Of a DNA stretch of 64,000 bases, positions 49,995 to 60,030 are shown one piece after another. Position 1 is the stretch's first letter. Every line of letters begins with the position of its first letter. A program made the translations under genes and the position numbers. Source of the stretch: Eopsaltria australis (taxonomy: Eukaryota; Chordata; Aves; Passeriformes; Petroicidae); NCBI GenBank assembly GCA_034509425.1, contig JAVTVJ010000349.1:1054001-1118000 (forward strand), written 5' to 3'. The notes below the pieces were generated by a model. That model had not been told where the DNA came from. It saw only the letters and a list, made by a program, of their open reading frames with translations, and ran no database searches.

Positions 49995-50669
49995 TCACAT
50001 AGTGGTACAATTTCTTTTTCTGAAGTTAAAAATTGAGAATAAACTATGGACAGCCTTAGAGGCCTTTATGGTTTGAATGATACAAAGAGGCCCTTGTTGA
50101 TGTGGAATTTGCATTCTGACACGTAAGTGGACTTCTCCTTGGTTCCCTCTTCCAATTGAACAGGCCAGAAACCAATGAAGCAGATGGTGATCCTCCCTAC
50201 TTTCTGCAGGATCTTGCACAACAGCATCAGACCACCAGGGAATAGCAGAATGCCTCTTCCAGTGGAAGAGTGCCCTTGAAATAACACAAAGATCATGCCT
50301 AATTTTCAGGCAGTGTTCCATTTTGAGAGGTGCTGAATCTCTGTTCCACTTTCTCAGAACAAGTAGATTACAGTCTGTTGCATGGGTTGTTATAGACACT
50401 GAGGACAAGGACCTATACAGAAATACTGTTAGGTGAGTGGTAGACAGACTACAGCTTTTAAATCTGTGAAGTGATTTGCCATCGAATGAAGTGATGGGCT
50501 GAGTGAGATCCAAAAATATCTCTGCTCTGGACTGAACACTATTCAACACTGAGGAAGGGACAGGTGCCATTTCATTGCAAATTGCATTAAAGTAGCTGTA
50601 AGACCAGGATATAATGGTATAAACATAAATCAGGGAAATGAGCTGAAGGAAAATAAACTCTCCAAACAA
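49995..50669 (-). other. Unexplained open frame of 224 codons (not called a gene)
   Basis: The longest open frame in the window, from ATG at 50669 to a stop at 49995, antisense to CSMD1. It starts with a hydrophobic stretch (LISLIYVYTIISW) and then becomes a mixed, Ser/His/Leu/Arg-rich sequence with no domain, motif or family I recognise. A second - strand frame (50066-50296) overlaps it in a different phase. Local G+C is slightly above the surroundings. It could be chance, a decayed retrocopy whose true frame shifts between the two, or an exon of an antisense transcript. No splice sites, poly-A tail or promoter support a gene. Confidence 0.2.
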
Positions 50670-51614
50670 ATAGGATGGCAGTCAGAAAAGCAATGACAAA
50701 CTTTTTTGCTTTTATATAAATCGGAGTCATTGCATGTGTACTACACATTTCAGGAGAGAGCAGCTAGAAAGTGTTACCCTAGGAAACAGTATAAAAGCTC
50801 GTCATGGATCATGAGTGAACATCATTCTACTGGGGGGAAAAATCAGTGCTACTGTTAGAGGGAAGAGTAAGTTAAAGAATTCTGAAATACTATTCTGTAT
50901 CTTCCTGCTAGGGGCTTGCATCTTACTCCAGGCAATACAATTCCAGAAACATGTAGACAAAGAATTTCCACAGAACAGCAACAGAAATAATGAGAGAGCA
51001 AAATGACTTAACTGAAACTTTGAAGGAAATAATTCTCAAATCTCAATAGTCTTTATGTATGTAAAAAAAAAAAAAAAAACAGTATGAAAAGGAATTCAAA
51101 TCAACTTTCACACATCTGCTCCAGGCAGAAAGAATAAGCATAATTCTTTTTTATCTAAGTATAGTTATGAAGTTCGGTCTTTTGGTAGTATGACAGTTAA
51201 AATTCATTTACCTTCATTCTTGAGGTGTCAGTAAAGAGCTGCTGTTGTTCCAAAAACTGTATGTATATGGAGCTGCACTAGGAAACAAAAACTAAAAGAG
51301 ACTTTTTTAAGCAGATGAGTTATGTCTAGTTAGATACCAGAATTTTCTTACACAATTCATTGTTTAATTTGTGTTATTATGATGAATTCTAATTATTGTA
51401 GTGTTTCATAATTTCATGAAACTTCATATTCAAAAAAGAACAGAAGTATGAAAAATCTTCAAATTACCTTGTTTCTGTCACAATGCAAGTATCCTGAAAC
51501 TTCAGTCTCTTGTGAAATGGAATATGTTTTCTAAAGTTTCAAGTTCTTGATAATACTTTGTTCAGTTTGACAGTGCCTGATAAAAGTCATTAATTGTTTT
51601 TTTCCCAGTTTATC

Positions 51615-51675
51615 TATATTTGGTTTGCATGGCCAGGTTTTAGCGGGCAGATCCAGCCAGGGTCAACCCACCAGA
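51615..51675 (+). mobile_element. LTR collapsed to its two ends (61 bp) with TTATC target duplication
   Basis: The left half, TATATTTGGTTTGCATGGCC plus AGGTTTT, matches the 5' end I recall for a common avian LTR (TGTATTGGGTTTGCATGGCAAGG). The right half, ATCCAGCCAGGGTCAACCC plus ACCAGA, matches the 3' end of that family (...CCACA). Everything between is missing. TTATC flanks both sides exactly (51610-51614 and 51676-51680). Each terminus has one substitution from canonical TG...CA. The family is probably related to the LTRs at 20.8-22.7 kb. Confidence 0.7.
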
Positions 51676-51680
51676 TTATC

Positions 51681-52635
51681 TTTTTTATTCAGAGCTTTAA
51701 TTACCACACAACTATCGTATTTTAATTGCATTATGTTTGTAGTACATGTATGCTAAACTTAAGAAGCCAGTTGTGTATCATGTTACAAAGATAATGGCTA
51801 GGCATTTCCACAATTAGATATGAAATTCATGCCTAAAGATCGTCATTCTTTAAAATATGTAAGTTCTTTTTGAGAACTATTACAAACATGTCCACAATAA
51901 CATCTAAAATGTAGCATGACATGGAGTAAAACTAAGGACTTCCTGCAGTTACATGAAGTTATTATATGAGAAAAAAAATAATCTGATGTTGCAAACACCT
52001 TTTTGGTAATGAAATTATTAATTATTTAAAAAATTCGTTATTTTTTAAAGCTCTTCCAATTTATTAGAATAGTGTAGAAAATTCCTGCTTGTTTCCTTTC
52101 TGAAGGATTTTGGAGAATAAAATCTGATGATTTGTATTTAAGTTGGTGCAAAAAACCCCCCTATTATACTAGCCATGCATGTTACAATAAAAAGGGTAGA
52201 TTAGATGATACCAGATGGGTGACACTTAACTGCAATATAGTTTTTGACTAGAAATATACCTAATAAAGTTTTTAATTCTGTCTATGCCTAATTATGGGAT
52301 GTTTTCTACCTTTCTTTAATTTTCAGACAGGATTTTCTCAAGAACTTAGTGCTTCATCAAATTCTGTCAAAAGCTAGGCACAAGTACACCAGATTTCTGT
52401 AACTGACCTGACATGGTATCTTGGAGTACTGTTCTTGAAGTAATATGTTTTATCTTCCTTGTACCACAATTAGTTTCTGGAATGTGTAGGGATAGAGAGA
52501 AAAGAACAACTTTTCTGAGAGAAACTTGGGAAAATAGGTAGCTTGAAGTCCTCTTGCCTCAGTTGTCCAGACAGAATATGAAATCAAAATTTGCAAATGC
52601 ACATAACCATGACTCCAAGAAAAAAGGTGAACTTT
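51681..52635 (+). other. Unique intron sequence
   Basis: AT-rich intron with no exon, RNA gene or transposon that I recognise. Confidence 0.45.
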
Positions 52636-52772
52636 TGTCATAATTTCAACCCCATGGGGGGATGGGCAGACAGTGGGGAAGTGGAAAGTGAGAAAACTTG
52701 CTGGTTGAGATAGACTTAATTTTCTTTGTAGTATTTAGTACCTATTAAACTACCTCAGCCAAAACCAGCACA
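52636..52772 (-). mobile_element. Internally deleted LTR (137 bp), same family as 35933-36525
   Basis: Starts TGTCATAATTTCAACCCC, passes through AAGTGGAAAGTGAGAAAACTTGCTGGTTGAGATA, then jumps to CCTCAGCCAAAACCAGCACA, the family 3' boundary in this orientation. About 450 bp of the LTR body are missing. Flanking ACTTT (52631-52635) and ACCTT (52773-52777) agree at four of five positions, consistent with a mutated target duplication. Confidence 0.8.
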
Positions 52773-53705
52773 ACCTTTTCCTGAATCATTAATCTTGCTT
52801 TATTCACTATACTTAAGATATGGCAACAACACAAACGGCATTGTTTCTAAGGTGATCAATTAAGTTTTCAAAACCAGTATTAGCTAAATCTTAACACCCA
52901 CTGATGCTAGTAGAAGTTCTCCTGGGGAATAATGGTTAGTACTGTATTTAGCTTTTTTGTAATTTACCCTCTTAATGGGCAATTTTTTTCCTTGAGGAGC
53001 TATTCCTACGGATGCATATAGGTTTATGTAGGTTGTGTGGGTGGAAATTGTGTCTGCTTATGCGAAATCTTTTTTCTCCTTAGGACTGTAACTTTTTCAC
53101 TCCTGTCTGGCTAATCCTCATATTTGAAATACTACACAAGGTATAGTGTTAATTGCAAGGGAGATAGTGCATAAAAAATGCTCCCCCAACTGTCGAAGAA
53201 AACAAAAGAAACAAACAAACAAAAATCTTCCTCAATTTCATCTTCTTTTTTTTTGTTCTAAAGACAATGTATGTGTACTACTTTATACATGACCTATGAA
53301 CATACTTAGGATCAATGCACAGTAAGTTTTATTTGGTAATTTCTTTGAGGTGATATTAGAAGATGTGTGCAGGTTTTGTTTTGTTCTCCCAAGGGTTTAT
53401 AAGTTACCATATACTAGTATCATTTTGTAGGAGTGCCTCTGCAGTATTTTCTCTGGTTGCTTGTGCAAATGTTAATAAATGAGAAGATTAACATCAAAAT
53501 ATAGGTTTTGATGATTTAGTAGTTGTGATTTCTCTAGTCTTACTCTGCTACTGCTTTCATGTGATTCTTTAATTAAACAACTCAGATAATCTGGTTGAAG
53601 TCCATAAATATTTATATCATTTGGAGAATATTTGCCACAGCAGGACACTTCTCCTTGTGTAAACTGGTGTGAAGCTTTAAGTAAAATAACACAGACAGAC
53701 ATAAT
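52773..53705 (+). other. Unique intron sequence
   Basis: AT-rich intron with an A/C-rich patch (AAACAAACAAACAAAAA near 53212) and nothing else recognised. Confidence 0.45.
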
Positions 53706-54330
53706 CAATTAGGTTGGAAAAGACCTCTGGCATAATAGAGTCCAATCTTTGACAGAGCATCACCTTGTCAACTTGATCATGGCACTAAGTGCCAGATCAG
53801 TTCTTTCCTTAAGCACTTTCAGGGGCAGTGTTTCCATTACTTCCCTCAATGCCTGTTCCAATGCCTGATCAGCCTTTTTGTGAAGAAATTCTCTCTAGTG
53901 TCCAAGCTAAATCTCCTCTGGTGCAGTTTAAGACTGTGTCCTCTTGCTCTGTCACTAGTTCCCTGGGAGAAGAGACTGATCCCCCACCTGGCTTTTAAAT
54001 AGTTGGAGAAAGCAATGAGGTCACCTGAGTTTTCTCTTTTCTCCAGCCTAAACAACCCCAGCTCTTTCAACTGCTTCTCACAGGACATACACTCCAGATC
54101 CTTCACCAGCTCCATTGCCCTTCTCTGGAGTCACTCCAGCACGTCAATGTTCTTATTGAAGTGAGGGGCCCAGAAATGGATGTAGTACTCGAGGTGTAGC
54201 ATTACCAGTGCTGACTGCAGGGAAGAGCCACTCACCTAGTCCTCCTGGCCCACTGTTCCTGACACAGGCAAAAATACAATTCACCTGCTTGGTTACCTAG
54301 GCACACCACTGGCTCATGGTTGGAAGCCAG
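53706..54330 (-). mobile_element. CR1 LINE 3' end (diverged subfamily)
   Basis: The + strand has TTAGGTTGGAAAAGACCTCT, then GCACTAAGTGCCA, CTTAAGCACTTTCAGGG, TGTTTCCATTACTTCCCTC, GCCTGTTCCAATGCCTGATCAGCC, GTGAAGAAATTC, AAACAACCCCAGCTCTTTCAACTGC and TCCATTGCCCTTCTCTGGA. These are the CR1 3'-end boxes in reverse complement, in an arrangement typical of CR1 subfamilies with the AAAAGACCTC terminus. About 625 bp remain; the 89-codon - strand frame is relic ORF2. Confidence 0.92.
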
Positions 54331-54929
54331 CAGTTTCACCATTTCACCATTCTGTTTTAAATGTAAAAATCACAATGCAGGTTTTTGTTAGAATATTGTA
54401 TATAAGTATTTTACTTCTACAGGAATTTTCCATAGGAAGTAAAATAGGTTGGATATGGTTATTTCAGCAATGAGTGTGATGCTTCCAGCTGGGAAAGGTG
54501 ATACAGTAATGTGGCCATAAGCTCATCACCAGGTAGTGCATGGGGCTTCAGGGAAAATGACAGACAGTATTCCATGACTCTAGTATTAACATATACAGGA
54601 GGAATAATGACACCAAACTGGGAGGCATTCAATTTGCTTAAATTGCCATTTAGGTGGCTTTAATACTGGACAAATAGCCAAAAATGTCAACAAGGACAAA
54701 TATTAAATTTCTCACTTGTGATGGAATAAATCCCTTTCCCAGTTTAGTGTGGGCAGTAACTGGTCAGGCTGCAGCTTTGCTGAAAGGGGTCTGGTGTCCT
54801 GGCAGACAGTCAGCAGAACATGAGCCAGCAGTGTGCACAGTGATGATGAGGGCTAATGGCATAGTTGGCCTATCAAAAGGAGCATAGTCAGTAGGTTAAG
54901 GAAGTAAATTTTCACTTCTGCTCCCTTTA
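54331..54929 (+). other. Intron between two opposed CR1 copies
   Basis: About 600 bp of unassigned, moderately AT-rich sequence. Nothing is recognised, although part could be unrecognised older CR1. Confidence 0.4.
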
Positions 54930-55400
54930 CTTAGTGTTTATTCACTTTCCTATAGGAATACTACATCCAATTTTTGCTTCCTTAATGCGAGGAAGATATT
55001 AAGAGACTGGAATGAGTTTGGTGAAGAGTTACCAATCTGCTCCACTTAGCCTTGTAAGGAGAGGCTGAGGTAACTGGACTTCCTCAGCCTTTCAGAAAAG
55101 TTGCCTTCAAGGGGACCTGTCAGCAGCCCTTTAATCCCATACAGGGACATTTCCAGTAAGACAGGGCCAGTATCTTTATTGAGAGAAACAATGGGAGGGA
55201 AAGCAAACGTTCATAATGGGAAACAAATCAAGTTCCAGATGAATAAAATAAGAGTTATGGTTAAAATAGTCAAGCCCTGAAACAGTGAGTTTTAGAATCT
55301 TTGTCTTTGGGAGTTTTCAAGACCTAAGGAGAAAATGTCCTCGGCAACTGGAACTGAACTCGCTGTTAACTCTGGTTTTTATGAAAGTAATTGCTTGCAT
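54930..55400 (+). mobile_element. Diverged CR1 LINE fragment, sense orientation
   Basis: In order on the + strand: a GAGGAAGATATTAAGAGACTGGAATGAGT segment, CCTTGTAAGGAGAGGCTGAGG.AACTGGACTT, TTCAGCCTTTCAGAAAAG-like boxes, AGTAAGACAGGGCCAGT, AATGGGAAACAAATCAAGTTCCAG and CCCTGAAACAGTGAG...GGGAGTTTTCAAGACC. These correspond to CR1 ORF2-tail boxes (CTGGAGCGAGTCC, GAGGAAAGGCTGAG, AGGCAATGGG, GGCACTGGAACAG, GATATTCAAAACC). The 3' terminus is missing. It faces the - strand copy 600 bp to the left. Confidence 0.75.
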
Positions 55401-57619
55401 TTAAGTAACTTGAAGTGTGCCCTAGGGTGTTAATTTTATGGAAGCTGATTCATTCTGCTGACTATGGATTAGATCTCTGTTGACTATAAAAAACATTTAG
55501 ACAGTCTGTATATCTGCAGGTGTCTTAATGTAAGTTTCTTAATCTTAAACTGAGTCTTATCTCTAAAAGTAGCACAAATCTAATCTAGGGAATTTGGACT
55601 CCCTCTTTTAAAAGAAAGAAACAGACACCTCTGAAGAGCTTTCATCTCAGTTTTCTTTGCAAACTATTTTAGGAGGAGGTGAATCACTTCTTGTGACATT
55701 TCTGTCCCAAAAGCCTATATATCAAAAAGAAAAATCACTTTGAGATTTCAGCTTTTCATTTATCAACATGAAGATCTGCAAACCTGATCTTCAAAAATCC
55801 TAAGCATTGCACAGTTGCTTAAATATATTTATATTTAAAAATAAAGTCCTCATGTTCAACTGAAATTTGTATTTACTTATTTTGGAAAATGTATTATAGA
55901 GTCTGAAGTCTTCCTACACTGTTCAGTGTTTAAGTGTAAAGACTGTGCACTGATTAACTTTCAAATGCTCACTCTGGTTGACCTCTTCTGAAGCAAAGTG
56001 TTCTGCTCCAAAGACATAACCTTTGTACTTATAAACAATTTCATGTTTCAAAAGTTTTGTAAAAAAAATGTTTCTTCATAATATGGAGACATAAAATAAT
56101 TTGTCATATTTCCAAAAACTTGGGTTGAATTACTTATTGAGGGTGAAAAAAAATGATTTAGCACAGCAGTATGTGACTCTTAATTATATGCTTCACTAGG
56201 CTACTTGGATTTGCTGAGCAATTATTGCAATTAAGGGCCAAGTACCAAGTTATGCTGGTACTTGCATCAGATAGCATGATATAAAATAAAGGTGTTCTGG
56301 TAATTCCTAATTGCTTTGTTGTAGAAGATGAGGTATTCAGCAGTAGAAATTGTCCCCATTAACTGATGGATGGAGGACAGACTTGTGGTGGCAAGTAAAA
56401 TAGTGAGCCTGGTGTCATATCTTGAAATCCTGTCAAGCTCTACCACTTACAGTACACAGTAATGTCATCTGGGAGTTGGTCTGTGAGACTGCATATCCTG
56501 AGTAATTTGGAGTTGCTCTTCCAAGTCAGTAAGTGCCCTCAATGTCAGATGACTTCACCAGAAAATAATTTTCTTCAAAACAGATAAAATTAAGATTGTG
56601 TCCTCTTTAACTTTACTACTTATTATATGCGGTATAAAAATGCCAATTCAACGGCAAAATTTATTGCTACTTCTTAACATACTGAATAACTTTGCTAAGA
56701 TATATATGTTCAAGGTATCTATTTTTAGCATATTATAGTTGTGTTTGTGCTCTACACAGTGGCTGATACAAAGTGGCTTTGGAACTATTCTGTCAGCTGT
56801 GAAAAGAATAAGATAGTATTTTTATGTAAAATAATTAAATGAATTTTTGTTCGTCCAGAACATAAATATCCATTTTTCTTATTTTTATTGGTTGGCTATT
56901 CATAAGTAGTGCTTTATTTCTTGATAAATGTGAAGTATTATTTAAGAGATCCTTAGTGTTTATTATGTAGAAGTTACTTTGACTTCATTTACTATTACAT
57001 AAAACTTTGCTCTTGTACATTGCCTCACTTCCATAGCAATATAAAATCTTGTTTAAAACTGTTTTTGTAATAGTAAATAGTTGTGGCATGATCCAACAAC
57101 TTATATTGAAAGGAATTTCAGTGCTCTTAGTACTTAATGTTATTTTGTTTTGTTTTTCTTAATAAGTTATCAACTAGTTTATCATAATTAACAAGTCTTT
57201 TTGATAATAGACATTAAAACTGTTTGAGTATTAGATTTTCATGTATAACATTACTGGTTTTGTAGGCTGTTGTGAGAAAATAATTACAGGTGCTGAGAAC
57301 CTGCTCTTAATTCACACTTTTTTTTTTTGTCAGCTGGATGGGTTGGTTTGGGAGGTTATTTGCATTGATTCAGATTCTCAAGAGAATCAGTTTCAGTCAC
57401 TCACTGAATTTTCTTTGTCTGTTCTTTTCCAGTTTACCTCTCTGGGGGAACTTTTTTAAAAAGTCAATCATCAAGCTCATTTCTATTATGTAAAAACAAG
57501 AGACCCCTCAAAAATAATAATATTCTCCCCTTCAGTTCCCTAGTAATGAAAGAGATTCAGTCTGTGAGGCAGGAGACAGCTGCTCCATGAGATTTTGTTC
57601 TGACTGGACAGCTGACAAA
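55401..57619 (+). other. Unique intron sequence
   Basis: AT-rich intron. No exon, RNA gene or mobile element is recognised. Confidence 0.45.
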
Positions 57620-57765
57620 CCCTTATTCCCCAGCCAGGCTCAGCAAATATTACCCACATTTTATGTGCAGACAAGCAGCTGGGAAGCACAGTGTCCAGTG
57701 CTACTGGAGGAGAAGGTGGCCAAGGACTATCAGAAGGAGCTTGGCAGTACTTTTGGCATGGGCAA
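57620..57765 (+). repeat. Possible ancient MIR/CORE-SINE remnant
   Basis: AATATTACCCACATTTTATGTGCAGACAAGCAGCTGGGAAGCACAGTG resembles the MIR stretch ATTATCCCCATTTTACAGATGAGGAAACTGAGGCACAGAG. GTGGCCAAGGACTATCAGAAGGAGCTTGGCAG resembles CTTGCCCAAGGTCACACAGC.AGT..GTGGCAGAGC. The order is right, but divergence and spacing make this tentative. Confidence 0.3.
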
Positions 57766-58250
57766 GACTGAATGAAGTAGTAAAGTACTAAAGGACACTT
57801 AACCAAATACTTCAGGAAACCAAATATTTTTCAAACCCTTTGTTTCTCAGTACTCTGACAAAATGGTTATCTAGAATAACCTTTTTTCTGTGAATTAAAA
57901 AAAAAAATACTTTCCAAACTTTTCTTGCTATATTATTTTATGCTGAATATAAGAAAAAGAAAAATTTCACATAAAATAGATTGTAAAGTAAATTTAGACT
58001 TATAAAATATTTATTTATAGCTAAAAATGTATGGCTACATTACTTCTGCAACCTACTACAATATTTTTTCTTTATTCATGTGGTCCTCCCCCTGTACAGT
58101 GCTGTGAGACCATTAAGCCTACATCTTAACTGATACATAGACCATGCCAGGGACAATTTTCTGTCTCAGAGCTTGACTGCTGCTGTGCATGTGACTTGCA
58201 TGCTGGTGACTAAATTCTTCCTTATCTCCTAAAGCTCAAGCAGTTATTTC

Positions 58251-58266
58251 CATAACAGCTGTTATG
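58251..58266 (+). other. 16-bp perfect palindrome centred on CAGCTG
   Basis: CATAACAGCTGTTATG is its own reverse complement and contains an E-box (CAGCTG, the class bound by many bHLH dimers). A regulatory role is only a possibility. Confidence 0.5.
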
Positions 58267-60009
58267 AATACTGCCCAGCACATTCCAAAGCTTTTTTAGG
58301 AATCAGGTCTCAATTTAACAGTACTGATAATACACCAAAGCTGGTGTTCAGCTCTGCCCAGCCTTGTTTAGTTTACTAGGATGTACGTGGCACAAAGATC
58401 TGAGTGTAAGAACTGGTGTGGTTAGGAGAAGATAATATTACCTTTTTATATTCAGTCTATTGTTAATTCTATACATTTTCAATTCTACTTCTTTCATGCT
58501 AAAAATAAACGTCCTAATGGAAATTTCCTACCCATTGCTGGTAAATTTTTTGGTGCACTAAATCAATGGGGAGGTAAGGATGTCATCTGTATAGCACCTC
58601 TCCCATTGCCTGTAAATAAGAGTATTGGCCAAATTTCCCAATAGGATTGAAATATGCTAGAGGTCATACTCATGAGTATCTTAGTTTGAGATCAGAAGAT
58701 GTAGCAAGTCTAAGTTTTTTCTGAGGCTTTTAAACCTTGACGATAGCTGTAAGAGGGCATTGTATCCTAAAACTTTACTGGCCCAGTCTCCTCTAAGTTC
58801 CAGAGACACCTCAAGACATCCTAAACATGTTGGCCTGGTCTCTCCAGCTAATAAATTATTGTATTTTTATTGATACTAAATTTTTACAAGAGGCTTTGCA
58901 ATTAATCTAAAATAATCCTGTAGTATTAAATAACCTATTTTGAACAAAAAGTGCTGTTCACATTAGTTTTTAAAATTGATGTTATTGGCAAAATGATAAA
59001 GAAAACATATCAGTCCAAAAAAAAAAAAAAAAGAACCCAAACCCCCCAGCAGATCCAGATGTGTCTGTGTTTCTTCTATATCTAGATTAACCTGCATTTT
59101 ATTATCATGAGGTTCAGACTGAGTATAATAGTAATAGCTAAGTTTCTCAAGAGTCTGTGATTTACACCTTTCACATTCCATGTAAATTCAGCAGTGTGAC
59201 ATAAGCCTAATGCTGCCTAAAATACTGTAAAATCTTGATCAACAAACTTTGAAGGGGATGAGGAATGCCAAGAAAATTCAGAAGGGGAGGGGGGAGAGAA
59301 AAGAGAATTCTATTAGGTCTAAGACCCACTGTGGGATGGCACATCTACAGTGACTGACAGAGCAAATAAAACTACCAACCAATGCCCAACAGAAATAGTT
59401 CTGCAGGAAGCTCATTAACATCACAAAATAGCTGCAACATAAATTAATTTTAATGAAGGTGTATCTGGATGCATATACAGTGACTAATGAAATAAATTCA
59501 CTGAAACTTTATCTCAACTGTTCCATAAGCAGCAATGGTGTGAGCACATCAGTGTCATGACAATTCACCAGCAATGTGTGTGAGTCGGTTTCAGGCTGGG
59601 GAAGCCATAGTCCTTTAATACAGAGAATATTTTGCCACTGATGGAAGAGCATTTAACATTGTTGATGGGAAGGAATCGAGTGCTGTTGGTGCATCTAAAA
59701 AGCCAGATAGCAAAGCATCTTTGCTATGTGTCAGTAACTATGAGATTCAAGCAGTCTCAGAGATGGGACAGAACTGGAACAGTGGTTATCCTTTCTATAC
59801 ATTGGAGGGTCTGAGAGACGACTTCGGAAGTTTTGCAGTCTAGTCTTATGATATGAATGCAGTATTAATGCATGTTTTTATGGAGGGTAAGAGCTTCTAA
59901 TGGCACTGTTATGGATTGCTAGTCTGTCTCTGCTGAAACCATCTGAGAATCTGAGCTGTTCCTGCTCACAAGGTGCTCTGTAAATTATTATGCACTAGCT
60001 GGCGATGTG

Positions 60010-60030
60010 CCACATCCTAACAGGATGTGG
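60010..60030 (+). other. Short perfect hairpin, 9-bp stem and 3-nt loop
   Basis: CCACATCCT and AGGATGTGG flank AAC. It is not followed by a T run and has no recognised role. Confidence 0.5.

Larger units (their letters stand above)
46621..51609 (+). other. Intron with an unexplained 224-codon open frame
   Basis: AT-rich intron. It holds a mildly GC-richer patch at about 47640-47780 (70-codon frame on the -, no domain), a 28-bp T run at 48617-48644 and a 17-bp A run at 51063-51079. The long - strand open frame at 49995-50669 is listed separately. No transposon is recognised. Confidence 0.45.
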
